Shown here in pieces: positions 48,037 to 59,856 of a DNA stretch of 64,000 nt (positions within the stretch are counted from its first letter, which is position 1; the number at the start of each line of letters is the position of its first letter). The stretch covers positions 42,859-106,858 of the forward strand of contig NAOQ01000118.1 of the NCBI GenBank assembly GCA_002751075.1, read 5' to 3'. The DNA is from Ichthyophonus hoferi. Taxonomy: Eukaryota > Opisthokonta > Ichthyosporea > Ichthyophonida > Ichthyophonidae. Below the pieces are notes generated by a model. The model was not told where the DNA came from and did no database searches. It was given only the letters and a program-made list of their open reading frames with translations. The position numbers were made by a program, and so were the translations under genes.

Positions 48037-48760
48037 TGTATTTTGCTATTTTAATGGTCACAGCTCTATGGACTATTATCTTATATAAATAAACCTTAAA
48101 ATTATTCGTTATATGCAGTAATATAACATAATAGTTTTTTGACTAAAATAATAAAATAATATATACATTAAATATAATAGTCATGGTTGTGAATCCCTGT
48201 GTACTATACACAAAACCACAAACGTTTTGCATTTTCAAGCATTATTTAGGTTGGCCCGCATTATCAATTTATTGTAAATATGTACACACGATAGTATGCA
48301 TATATGACAGCATCAACTAGATTGAAAATATGGTATTACATTATTTAGCAATTTCAAATAACTTTAAACAATAGTGTTGCATGTAGATTCTAGACGCAAC
48401 AATATACATACTTCAACTTAAACTCTATATTACTCAGCAATTATACCCAGCAATATTATGAACACACATATATGCTTTTATGTTTATTTGTATTGGGGAT
48501 TTCAAATCAAAAACCCACTGTAAACCTTGGTCTCCCTAACTTATTTAGTTTTTCTGCAACAGTGAAATTCCTTGCTGAAGACACACATATAGATATACAT
48601 ATAAACTCATACACATACACATACATATACACATGTTATCATCACTAAGAAATGAGCGTGAGTTTTGCACGGTCTCCCCTAACCATCCACATGTCATAGC
48701 ACTTTGATTAATCAAGTTAGCCCAGGCTGAATGTACAAATGTGAAGCACTACGCTACTGA
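48037..48760. other. Intergenic, nothing recognised
   Basis: AT-rich 3' flank of the chitin-binding gene. No frame or repeat stands out apart from an ACACATACAC-like run near 48600. Confidence 0.5.
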
Positions 48761-49252
48761 CTATATTTCTACACATATTCCCCTAGACTGTTCAAATATC
48801 CCATTGTAAGGGCATGCATGCCTTTGAGTTTTTAAAATATTAAAACCCCAACACTTATGGTATTGATTTGGAAAATTGGGATCGGCAAACCTTTTATGCA
48901 TTTTATACGTGGTGACAAAACGGGGGCATTTGAAGTTCCGAGACGTTTCAAAGTCCTGAGTACAGTAGTGCATTTTTGTGTCGAAAACTAGACTATCAGG
49001 GCATGTCTCCAAAGTTGTTTGCTGACCACAATTATAGTACTTGTGAACATCGTACTTGTAGGGATAAACGTGGTATTCATTGTTCCTCCGCCAATATGGG
49101 TGGGGGCAAGCTTTGACAATGATCTTTTCTGTGAGGGTCACATTTGCTTTACCAGGTTCCGCAGGTATATCTCCGCTGTCATCTTCTAAAGGCAATGCAG
49201 AGGATAGAGTAGTAACCGCAGCTAAAGCAGTAGCAATGAAATAATAAGCCAT
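48761..49252 (-). CDS. Secreted peritrophin-like chitin-binding protein
   Basis: A single exon of 163 residues. It starts with a signal peptide (MAYYFIATALAAVTTLSSA, cleavage near 19-20), then an acidic segment with an N-glycosylation site (NVT, 37-39). Two CBM14/peritrophin-A-like repeats follow, with Cys at 49-75-84-97 and 109-134-147-160. The landmarks DVHKYYNCG...CPDSLVFD...YC and NQYHKCWGF...CPYNGIFE...C are the family's aromatic-x-C, C-P and F-to-C positions. Each repeat shows four rather than six Cys, so this is a variant. CBM14 proteins bind chitin in cuticles, egg coats or peritrophic matrices. The family is animal, with relatives in baculovirus-like viruses, and a viral source is possible given the intronless form and repeat-rich setting, though unproven. 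A TATA box lies 45 bp upstream. Confidence 0.72.
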   Translation of the reverse strand: MAYYFIATALAAVTTLSSALPLEDDSGDIPAEPGKANVTLTEKIIVKACPHPYWRRNNEYHVYPYKYDVHKYYNCGQQTTLETCPDSLVFDTKMHYCTQDFETSRNFKCPRFVTTYKMHKRFADPNFPNQYHKCWGFNILKTQRHACPYNGIFEQSRGICVEI

Positions 49253-49296
49253 TTTAAATTGTAAATAAGTATGGGAAATATAAGTCAGTAAACCCC

Positions 49297-49303
49297 TTTT
49301 ATA
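49297..49303 (-). promoter_or_regulatory. TATA box of the chitin-binding gene
   Basis: Minus-strand TATAAAAGGGG, whose TATAAAA lies about 45-50 bp before the ATG at 49252. This is a textbook distance for a short 5' leader. Among the genes here this is the only clear TATA box noticed. Confidence 0.65.
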
Positions 49304-49564
49304 GTATGGTTTTCAGTTAATATTGCTAGGATTGGGTTAGTCATCTGCTATTACGTCCTTGAATGTTTATATCTATTGGAAGGTTAAAACCTATTTAGAT
49401 TTGGTGTTCTATACCAATTACTGGAAGGTGCAGTGAATATAGCACGTGTTCAATAATAATCAACTTCCACTAAATTACCGGCAATAACTCATACTATACA
49501 CTAGGCATTCATACTAAACCCTTATTATTATTATTATTTATTTTCCTTCTTTAATAATCTTGCG

Positions 49565-49958
49565 GTATTGATAAACAACATACACCCCTTTGAAAATATA
49601 TTCACAGTAGTATTATAATAAGAATTATCATTTAAAAATATTTAATGCAATCTATTGGTGTTAAATGGTAATGCAAGATGATAAATTATAACTGAATCAG
49701 CCAATGGCAGAGGGCCTGAAATTATATAATAAGCTATTTTTGGTCGTATGTTTTGGGTCCAGATAACACATTGCTTAGGCATCCTGCCTAAGATAAGCCC
49801 TGTTGACTTGTTTAATATTAAAAATATATATCTTGGCATATCTATGCTCCGTTTATACAAGGGCACACGTCCAAACGTCCCTTAATTAGGTATTCTTTCC
49901 CTTTCTAAACAAATATAGGCCACGGAAACGCCATTGTCTCTATCTATTATTCCCATCA
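49565..49958 (+). mobile_element. Solo LTR of the miniature LTR element family
   Basis: Aligns with both LTRs of the 10.6-11.8 kb element in the same order, for example AATCTATTGGTGTTA, GTTTTGGGTCCAGATA, GACTTGTTTAAT and CAAATATAGG. It ends in CA at 49958. The 5' edge is unclear. No internal part or second LTR is next to it, as expected after LTR-LTR recombination. Decayed fossil. Confidence 0.7.
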
Positions 49959-50279
49959 GTTAAATATCTTTAAATGTCTGCGCTGTAACTTACGATTCCT
50001 ACTGGTTTGATTAAATTAGCAATTATTTCGAATAGATTTAAGAAATTGAAGGAGTATCTTTACTTTCGTTAGATATTTTCTTATTAGTTTTTCCCTCTTC
50101 TCGGGTTTTCGGCTGCACTCATCTGATTTATTTACTGATGAATTACAATAAATATATTGATTCTTGTAGATTGATACTCGTATCACTTGAATTGTATGGT
50201 TCTTATGATCGTGATAATAAAAGCAAGATTAAGTCGTTGGCCAAGAACATAGTTGATCAAATATAATTTCGATCGAAGC

Positions 50280-50775
50280 GTTGATAAAAGTTAATCAATG
50301 GCTAACTTATAAACTTTGTATCCAATCATATTTTAACTTTTTTTAAAATACAGTTTGATTTAATTTCAATCTCACTATAACACATTTGATTATAATGGTA
50401 TAAATTAGCTACTGTATGGTTGAAGACAGAGCTTCTGGTTTGGTTTACATTATTTGTTGAGTAATATACTAAAACAAAGACAGGTTATGCCATATCTTAT
50501 CATATCATCATACAATGCAATATACTATATTTTTAGATTTTTGCTGTGTTGATAAGTTAATTAATAGCTAATCAATAAACTTTTTATCTAATCATATTTT
50601 AGCCCTTTTAAGTATAGAGTTTGATTCAAATTCAGTCTCGCTACATCACATATAATGGTATACATTAACTACTGTGTATTTGAGACGAGGCTTCTAGTTT
50701 TATTTACAGCATTTTCCGGGTAACGGTTTAAAATAAAGTCAGGATATGCCATATTATATCATATCATATCATACA
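50280..50775 (+). repeat. Tandem duplication, unit about 265 bp
   Basis: 50280-50515 and 50548-50775 align throughout: TTGATAA...TTAAT, AATCATATTTTA, GTTTGATT, TATAATGGTAT, CTTCTGGTTT versus CTTCTAGTTT, and a TATCATATCAT tail. Divergence is moderate. A shorter related pair with GGTCAAATAAA and a TATCATA tail occurs near 51285-51330 and 51400-51450. Confidence 0.65.
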
Positions 50776-50794
50776 CATCGTTATTGTAATGCCT

Positions 50795-50885
50795 AATCCA
50801 CCACTGGCTCTCTTATACGATAATCAGTGCCCAAATCCACCACTGGCTCTCTTACACGATAATCAGTGTCTAAAATCCACTCGCT
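50795..50885. repeat. 39-bp tandem repeat
   Basis: AATCCACCACTGGCTCTCTT plus CGATAATCAGTG occurs at 50795 and again at 50834, with a partial third unit from 50873. The unit is much less AT-rich than its surroundings. Confidence 0.85.
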
Positions 50886-50929
50886 CGTTCAGAACTCAGA
50901 GAACTGCTTATTAACATTAAATTGCAACG

Positions 50930-52460
50930 ATAGTTATTAGTTGCATCGTAATATATAATCACTTACTGATCGATCTCATTGTGTAATTTCAACATTCGCA
51001 CTCAAGGACATCAAAGCAAGCATTTATTCTTCTAAAATAGAAAAAAGATAAAATTACTACAGCCAGTTACCTAGAGAGTTGGTATACGGGCCTTCAATAG
51101 AACCTCTATCACGGGAGTTGTGCCTTAAAGACAGATTAGATCCAGTGACTGTTACCAACACTGGTCGGGCAATATTAACTACTACCAGTTATACAAGTGG
51201 GGATCCCGGCAACTGTGGACAGCTGACAAAATTTCTGATATTAATGAAATAATCGGGGTTAGATTTATTTATAAGTAAAGGGGTAATTGGTCAAATAAAA
51301 TAATAAAATAATCTTATCCTATCATATTGTCTTAATTCCAAAAAGGGATAATGGAATAGCAGATCAGTGAAAGATTAACTTATAATTTAGCTTGCAATCG
51401 GTCAAATAAATTGCTAAAATAAGTATATCATATCATACTATTATAATGCCATAATTTATAGTCATTCTTAAAAGACTAAATAAGTCTGGTTAGATTGTCA
51501 ATTAATTGAGTAATTTTTAATTAATTAATTAATTTTTAATAATTATAGGGAACTACTGGCAATTATTGGGTAGCAATAAAGAACAAAGTTAAATTAATAA
51601 TAATAAAATAATTAATTAAGTGATCACCATGATTAAAATCATTACCTAAGTAATGATTAGTTAATGGAATTAATAATAATTAATGATATCGTTATTAATA
51701 ATAAAGTATAACATACAATGTATATTAATATATATATATTGACATACTCATATTTCTCTATTTAGAAACATACACTTATCTTGTCTGTATCCCAAATCAA
51801 GCCAACAAATATAACTATTGCTTATTATTGATGATGTGTTTATTTACGCCAATAACTTTTGAAATATATGCAATAGATATTTATATATTAATTCACCACT
51901 ACCCAGAATTTAGGGATGGGTATAGAATGATTAAATCATTAATATAACACTGTGGTAGTTGTAGTGACTTATCTACAGGCTCGGGGTCTCCAATTAGTTT
52001 TCAATTCCTATACAGAGGTTTTCTTCTAGGTGCTGGAGAGAATCTCAATCCAGTTTATTGGGAACCAGCCAGTTCTTGGCATAGCTCTTTTGCTGCTTTA
52101 AGGCAGTCTGTGGTACCGCTCTCTTATGAGCATTACCGCATTTACATTTACATAAGATTGCAACCAGTGCAAAGACAATATACTATGTCACTAACGTATC
52201 TTATTGGAGTATATGGTAGCTGTAGTAATTACCGACTTGAATATAATCAGTAATGTCAAAAACGGAAGATTTAGTTAAATAGACATTGCGTACAAACCAG
52301 AGGATTAGGTTTCATGGAGGCTGGTTCAGCGAATAAACATTTGTTATGCCATTCTGCAGTATCTACAGGGGACACCAAATAACCGTAAATTAACAAATTA
52401 ACAGGATGACGAGTCATACAAATAAGAATTATACATTTACATCTAAAGTTGTGCAAAACA
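50930..52460. mobile_element. Fossil element pieces related to the 6-9 kb cluster
   Basis: 50930-51120 (+) matches about 9100-8930 (-) along CATCGTAATATAT...ACTGAT...GTGCAATTTC-type sequence and the following frame. 52130-52080 (-) matches the minus segment near 7270 (CAGACTGCCTTAAA versus CTGACTGCCTGAAA). A minus frame at 52456-52271 (61 codons, Cys-rich: CKC, C, HNKC, CTQC) may belong to the same element. The piece order differs from the other copies, so the copy is rearranged and broken. Confidence 0.45.
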
Positions 52461-52571
52461 AAGACTTGTTTGCAACAGCACTTGATTATAGAGTCAATAT
52501 ATTTATTGATAAGCTATAACTCCATAGTTAAAATATCAATTAGCAAATGCAATATCTACCATAAAATAAAC

Positions 52572-55500
52572 CTATAGAATCTTCTTTCCATATCTTGATG
52601 ATTGATTCAATTGGTGGAAGGCAGTCATTCCAATAGCCATCGAGGTACAGAATGCCCTAAAACAGAAATTCAGGGTTAGAATTGTAAAATCATTATTATG
52701 TTATATGGTATAGTATGACATAATATTACAATGTATGTATATATCTTTAAATCATAACACATCATACTACATATAGCAATCAATAAAAGAGGTGCTTACA
52801 AGAATGCAGGGCTACCCGTTGCCATGCCAACAATGGCAGGTGCAGGACAAACACCACCTAATCCCCAGCCAAGGCCAAATATAGCTGAACCAATCACCCT
52901 ATGGAAAAGGAGTAGTGAGTATTTTCAAATGTTTAAAGCAATTTACTGATAGGTCAATAAGATGCTATCCTAGGTCATGTCACGATATAATATATTATTA
53001 TATTGCATGGTTATAGTCGAGATATTTTGATACTATTACAATCTATATATATGAGTATACCCTATCCTATATCTTATACAACATATGCACCAAGTACTAT
53101 TATACGCAATAACCTATATATATCCCTTGTTACTTACAATCTGAGATTAATATCACTGCGATTAGGTACCGAAAATGACATAGCTATAAGTGGTTTACGC
53201 TGGCTCATAATGAAGGGGAAGGTAATAGCATTGATAACAACTGCAGTCCCCATAACCTGAGGGTGTACAACGAGGGTTCATTAGAAAAGGTGTATACTAT
53301 ACCATACCATACCATACCATACCATACTATACCATACAATACAACAAAATATAATACAATACTATGTCATGCCATACAATACAATCAAAAACAACACAAT
53401 AAAATGCAACATCACACCATAAAACACAATGAAATGCAACACAATAGAATATAATACAATACTATGCCATGCCATACAGTACAATACAATACCATCCAGT
53501 ATAAAACAATACAATACAATATGGTAAAATATCATTCATAAATGCTGTACAATAAAATACAATGTAGCACAAGAAAATATAATACAATACAATACAATAC
53601 AATATACTATAATATTTAATCTTATCCTACCCTACAATCCAGTATAGTATAATGCCATACCATAGGTATCATGATTGAGATTATACCAGCAAATCATTTC
53701 CCTGAGTATACTTATAAAGGCTATATACTTAATTAAAGTATTTATAAATAATATACTGATCAAGGGTCAGCATTAATAAATCAATTAGTAGTTTGTATTC
53801 TATAAATAATAATCTCTATTCATTGGCCAGATATCACACAACACCTCAACCTATGAGAACCAATCGCAAATCCCCCAATACAATTGAATTGACGTAAGTT
53901 TCAAATACTAATATATTTAAAGCCAATTAGGTATAGATTTTCCATTTTTAAAAGCGTTTATAAACTATATTATTAAAAAATTAAAATTACATGATGCTTA
54001 AACTACAAAATGTATTGTACTGTATTTAAACACAAAACTTGTTGGGCTATGCCTTTTAAACACCACGTATCATATATCTCTCTTTATATTATGTATCCAG
54101 CAGTATACAATACGATAGGCTATTGGCTCTTTGTCAGAAAATGTACCATCTAGTCTACATTTATATTAGTTGGAAAGGAGAATATATTTTAAACAAAAGT
54201 TGTGATTGGTCCCATAGACAAGTTATACAATACAAATTAATTTATTTGCCTCGTATTTTTCAAAAAAAATAAATAATAAAATAACTAAATTTTAATACCT
54301 CATTATTTAATTGAAATAATTTTATAATGCAGATAAGATTAATTACGTACAAAAGCCAAGCTAGGGTCCCAGGCAGTAAAAATATCAAGGAAATTGGCAA
54401 CTTTACTAGGCTTGGTCCTGTATGGATATATAGATATATACTGTTAGATATATATAAAACAGGCTAAAGCACAATAATAGTAATAGTAAGAGTATTAATA
54501 ATAATAGTAATAATCATAAAAGTAATAATAATAATAATAAAAGTATTAGTATTAGTATTAATGATAATAATAACAATAGCAACAATACAAATAACCATAA
54601 TAATAATACTATATTATATTATAGTACACAACTCCTGATCCAATAAAATATGCCAAGTAATTCTTACATTCCAGCAAAAGCCAAGCCAATGGTGAAGACC
54701 ATTCCTAAACAGAATGTTATAATAATATTGGCAATAGATTCCCATGATTTCTGACGAATCACACGCAAGAACGCACAAATTGAGAATGCTGCGGAACCAA
54801 TCAGATAGGTTTGTGGGTTGACAGTAAATCCTGATGCTAATTCGTCTATCGTAGATCCAGAGTAAACAAGAGAGTGGACACGAGAGCTAAGGTGGGGCAA
54901 CGTATATTATTTGGTTAATTAAGTAATTAAAGGTATATATAGCAAAGTAGATAAATTATATTAAATTGTATTGTGTTGCATGCCACGTTGTATTTTTTTA
55001 TTAATATATACTATACTATACTATGATATATAATACCATACCATACTATACTATATTATACTATGATATATAATACCATTCCATCTCCTATACTATACTA
55101 TACTATACTATGCCATTTTCTATCCTATATCATATAGGATGTCGAATATCCCCTCTTATTCTCTCCTACCCTTTTATATAAATTCTTTCCTTTCTCTACC
55201 TACCTCTTTGCAATAAAGCTTCTCACAATCGCACCATTAATCATAAAGATTAACACGGCAACCAATGACCTTATAGATCGTCTTGGTATTCCACATAACC
55301 CATGCCCACTTGTACATCCACTACCCATTTGGGTGCCGAATCCTACTAAGAAACCCGAAAGAACCGTTGATTTGACATTGACTTCAATCGGGCCAAGGGC
55401 TTGAGGGGCCTTACTGGTTATGAACGCGCCCATGACGAATACACCGGATATGAAGGTCTGCAAATAAATATAATTTATATTTAGATAAACTAAACATACA

Positions 55501-56236
55501 CAAATATTATATGTATAATATTATAATATACAATTAAACCAATACTTAATAACAATTATAAGATTAATGTATAGAAGCAAGTCAATAATTTATAGATAAA
55601 CATATATCTATCTAAACAATAAAATAATAGATATAAAATATATAAAATATAACATTCCCCTCTCCTATGAGACAATTTGATATTATTAAGGTTACTATAT
55701 CTGATCAATAAAATCATAGATATAAAACTTGTAAATTTTAACTCACCCATCTCCACTCAGATGAGTCAGCGTTACTAATTATAGCATTGATAATACCTGA
55801 TACTCCGGTAACTCTACCAGTAGTATAGAGCATGAGGGTAGTGGAGAGGGCTAAAGGGCATGATTATTGTTTACTGGTCAGTTAGTTTTTAATATTTTAA
55901 TATAATTTGGTATTTGTTGGATGAGGTAGGAGAGGAAAGGGTAGGTTAAGGTATTGCAATGTGGCACAGTATAATGGCATATAATATAATATAATATAAT
56001 ATAATATAATATAATATAATATAATAAAAGTATAGTATCTATACCTAATATATACTACATAGGTGGGAATTTCCCCATAACTGTCTACCTACCTCCTTCC
56101 CTACACACACACACATATATATATAAAAGTATAAACATGCATAATCGTGCATAATAATCTTTCACCACTTACCTAGAATAGCCCCACCTATAATCGCATC
56201 TTGATAAGTGTAAGCGACAAAGAATATACTATCCAT
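52572..56236 (-). CDS. YeeE/YedE-family sulfur (thiosulfate) transporter
   Basis: An integral membrane protein of the Sulf_transp family. Bacterial relatives (TsuA/YeeE) import thiosulfate through conserved cysteines. Eight exons join in phase, in minus order: 56236-56173, 55850-55747, 55457-55204, 54886-54668, 54417-54351, 53256-53138, 52898-52800 and 52656-52572. They give 336 residues with many hydrophobic segments. Two pseudo-symmetric halves each carry the family signature: GSGCTSGHGLCG (about 101-112) in the first, and GWGLGGVCPAPAIVG (Cys 293) in the second. TGRVTGVSGI and FLDIFTAWDPSLAF are further landmarks. The start is the ATG at 56236; the first exon leads straight into a hydrophobic Gly-rich helix. 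The seven introns show it is a resident nuclear gene and not bacterial contamination. The family is common in bacteria and known in fungi, oomycetes and some invertebrates, but absent from mammals. Confidence 0.92.
53285..53640. repeat. CCATA / ATACAATACA minisatellite, transporter intron 5
   Basis: A (CCATA)n run turning into degenerate ATACAATACA units. It yields a spurious 63-codon frame. Confidence 0.8.
54478..54625. repeat. (TAA)n / AATAGT microsatellite, transporter intron 4
   Basis: A trinucleotide tract of about 150 bp with interruptions, just 5' (plus coordinates) of the 54668-54886 exon. Confidence 0.8.
54985..55130. repeat. ACTATACTATGATATATAATACC tandem repeat, transporter intron 3
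   Basis: Two near-identical units (TACTATGATATATAATACCA at about 55017 and 55062) followed by (TATAC)n-like repeats. Confidence 0.7.
55978..56030. repeat. (TAATA)n microsatellite, transporter intron 1
   Basis: About ten uninterrupted ATAAT-type pentanucleotide units between exons 1 and 2. Confidence 0.85.
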
Positions 56237-56461
56237 ACTTTATATTACAATATACTCTATCGAGATCCCGTATCCCCTTATATTATGTTCATATATCTAC
56301 AAAACTATACTATATACTATACAAATATAAACTATGTGCTAGCATAGTGTACATTGATTGATATTGGAGCTATCGGCAGAATATTCAGGTCTATCCCCCC
56401 AGACGTTGATAATTTTAACTTTTCGATCCAATAGAAACCCCCTGGATTTAAATTCGGACCT

Positions 56462-56650
56462 CTTTTTAACCCAAATAATATGATATAATAGGGTATATAA
56501 TAAGCCACATAATAGGGCATATAATAGAGTATATAATAAGATTTATAATAGGGTATAAAATAGATATAATAGGGTATATGAAAGAGCATATTAGAGGGTA
56601 CATAGTAGAGTATAGTAGGGTATAGTAGATATATAATAGGATATTGGTTG
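56462..56650. repeat. AGGGTATATAATA minisatellite
   Basis: Degenerate 12-15-bp units upstream of the transporter start. Frames across it are Tyr/Ile-rich artefacts. Confidence 0.8.
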
Positions 56651-57029
56651 CGATCACTATTTCTAATTAAGGAATTGCGATCACGTTGCTCGCTCTTTAC
56701 ATTTCCCGATCAGGCGATCTTATAATTTCCTTGGTTTCAATGGCCTCAGAGCACCAAGATGCTGGAATAACTATTTAGTCAGTAACTTAACTTACTCTAC
56801 ATTGCAAACAACATATTATAGAATAAAATTTTCTACATTCAAGTAGGTTAATAAGTAGATAAGTAGGTATATTAACTTACTAACTTTATTGGAAATATCA
56901 ATAAATAGAAATAGGGTAGATCTAGTACGTCAGTATATGCTTGAACATGGGCTTGAATTTAAAATTGAAACATAATATAATACATGGTACATAGAAAACT
57001 ATAATATATAGGGTTGTACACGCTCGGAT

Positions 57030-57430
57030 TGCTCATTGTAATAAGTGTAAAAGAATTCAGCTGTGCTAACATTCTTTACACTTGTAAGCATGCAAGTACA
57101 ATTAAAGACAAGGAGATACTTGAATGAACTAATGATCAGTTTGCACCTGATCAAAAAGCTTCAAAACTGACACCTCAATTTCATTTATCGTAAACCAATT
57201 GATTATACCTCAAGGACTATAAGAGCGAAATATAATGCTCAGATATATCCATTCTGAGCGAGCCTACATTCCTGTGAAAGCCTACATTCCTGAGCAAGCC
57301 CGATTTGTTAATCTAATCTAGACAGAGACTCCCTTTTCGTTGATTTCTCTAAATCTAAGATAGAACTACAGCAACCAATCCAGAGACTAGAGAGATTCAG
57401 TACTCCAATAAAGACTTGACTTCTATTTTT
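57030..57430 (+). repeat. Dispersed repeat with coding-like remnant, copy 1
   Basis: Aligns with about 59335-59560: GTGCTAACATTCTTTAC versus GTGCTAGCATTCTTTAC, ACAATTAAAGACAA versus ACAATTAGAGACAA, then a stretch ending CAGAGACTAGAG versus CAGAGACCACTAG. Decayed, family unknown. Confidence 0.5.
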
Positions 57431-58014
57431 CTTCAGAAAAATGATAAAGGGGGGACAAATCAGTATCGTAATATAACGTTTTCTAAAGCAATTTTCTACA
57501 AATTGGATTTTATTAATTTTTGTACAGTTTATGGTAAATGGTCAGGTACAAATCTTGGCAAGTTTCAGGATTAATAGATACATGTGACTCTGTAAAACTA
57601 TAAAAATATTTCAAAAACAATTATATTTGCCCTAGTTTGCAGTGTTTTACATCATATTTTATATGAATAAATATTTTTAATACTCTGCCTCAGATTATGG
57701 CATAAGTAATAATTATTAAATAAAATAGCAGCTTGTTTTGGAAATGAAATTAATATATATTTATTGTATAAATAATGTATGTATATACAATTTACTAATC
57801 AAATCCCCTTAAAATATAAGATGTTCAATGATTGTAAGGTTTATTTACATTTAAAACATATATTATTATTATATAATACTTAATAGTATAATATGAATAA
57901 TAGCAATAATATTATATTATCTGTACCAATTCTATTTATCTATTCTAATAACAATAATACAGGGCTTTGTTTCCCTTTCAGTCTTTCTATGGATCCTAAC
58001 AAGGAAGAATTGCT

Positions 58015-58260
58015 TTATATTATAGTATATTATATCGGTATATTGTATAATTGTATATTATAGCATATTATATTATAATGTATATTGGTGTATTGAGGTA
58101 TAGTATATTGTAGAGCATAATAATGTATTACAGTGTATTATATTATAGGGTATACTAGTGTATTATAATGCATCATATTATAGTGTATAATAATGTATTA
58201 TGGTATAACGTATTATAGTACATTATATTATTGGGGATTAGTATATTGTATTATAATACT
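58015..58260. repeat. TATAGTGTATTATATTATA minisatellite
   Basis: Degenerate tandem units, purely AT-rich with spaced G. No gene. Confidence 0.75.
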
Positions 58261-58619
58261 TTTTAATATATGTATTTTAAGCATTGCAAATCACATATTA
58301 TATATGCCATATATTTATAATATCATTACGCAATAATAACCTTATTTAGAGAGTATCCTACTAAGCCAATGGCAGACTTTATTCTACCACCTTCCAGATG
58401 AAGCATAAATTATTTTAAGCACAAATTATATAGGTTATAAAGATACTATTAATAGTTACCTGTGGTACGAATACACTCATATTTCTTGGATAGTAACCAA
58501 CACCTTCATAATTATTTAATAATATACATAATGTGGATTAATTCTGGTGAGCCAGGAAAATTTTAGGATAAACATACCCTATTTTTTTTTAAGCCATTAT
58601 AATGACAATGACGTATGTC

Positions 58620-58865
58620 GGGTGGTGGACTATAGTGTAAGCAAAATTAGAAGACTGATCTCAACTATACTGGTTAATTTATACCGTTTAAGATGCATGT
58701 GATATGATGGGTCTGAATTCGGATTAAACTGTATACCTAACATGACATACAGGAATTGAATATCTTAATCTCAATCATTACCATGTAGATTTGATAAATA
58801 ATATTTACTCCTTGATTAATAGTAGATAACAAATAAATAGAATATGTTATGTTATAATAAAAATG
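58620..58865 (+). repeat. Dispersed repeat, copy 2 (partner of 47165-47400)
   Basis: Same order of conserved pieces as the copy at 47.2 kb: GGACTATAGTGTAAG, TTAAACTGTATACCTAACAT, ACAGGAATTGAAT and TAGTAGATAACAAATAAATAG. Roughly three-quarters identical by eye. No frame preserved. Confidence 0.6.
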
Positions 58866-59334
58866 AATAATTAAATAAGGAGTCATTGTAACATATTTGT
58901 TATGATTGGAAATTTTGAACAGAAATTTCTATCACCGGCAAACACATGAACACTAAGATTTTAACTTTAAAATCAAGTGATCCCATAGTTCTCAAGGTTG
59001 TAATGATTCAGGAGTGGTAAAAGCACCCGGAGTAGCGATTTCTCCAAAACCCCAGCAAAGTATACATAATAAACAACCGCAAAACAACATATATATATAT
59101 ATATATTATACGTTCAGTTTTCTACACACAAATAAATTAAAAGGCAGGAGTGTTATCTTGATAAGTTTATTGGGTACATTTTTATCAGTAGAAAATGCAA
59201 TACACTTAGTGCTCTTATATGTATGATGAACTAAGTCCCGAATCCATCAGGAACTGATTCTAATATATAGTACATTGAGAGCTTTAATATCCACAATTAA
59301 ATATTTGGCTAGATAACATTTTTAACTATATAAA

Positions 59335-59856
59335 AAGCTACCTGTGCTAGCATTCTTTACGGTTCTAAGCACTTGATACAATTAGAGACAACCAACAAGT
59401 CGACCCAGGAAATATCAATCATAAATAAACCCATCTATTGAGAGGCACCCAATTACAACTACAAAAAATAATACTCCCAAACGAAAATTAATCTGACTAA
59501 CTCTACCCAGAGACCACTAGAAGAATTAAGAAAAGGTACTTGTTTACATCTGCAGGGACCACAAACACATTCCAAAACTTAAAGGTATTGTTGATATGGA
59601 AATTGCGTCTCTTTCTGTTAATTCTGAACTTAACAAGAGACAATCCATGCAGCTGAATTGCAAAGAAAAGACAACAGTGGCACAGCACACAACATCATTT
59701 AACCTGATAGCAGGTAATCCTGAAATATCAGATGAAAACCTGATTCTCCGAGTCGATTTACCAACAAATCAAACACCATCATATTCAAATCATAATAATA
59801 TTACGCATGCTCCAACACGTTTAACCGGAATTATCTACAAATTATCTATATAACTC
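59335..59856 (+). repeat. Dispersed repeat copy 2 with an 85-codon frame
   Basis: 59335-59560 aligns with 57030-57430. It runs into an open frame at 59596-59853 (starts MEIASLSVNSELNKRQ, ends LTGIIYKLSI) that stays open upstream for about 25 codons. Composition is coding-like and polar (N, T, S rich), with no recognised domain. Probably the coding remnant of an unknown element. It might be an exon of an unrecognised gene. Confidence 0.4.

Noticed and set aside
53003-53260. Plus-strand frame of 85 codons
   Set aside because: Antisense shadow of the transporter exon 53256-53138, which matches the family on minus.
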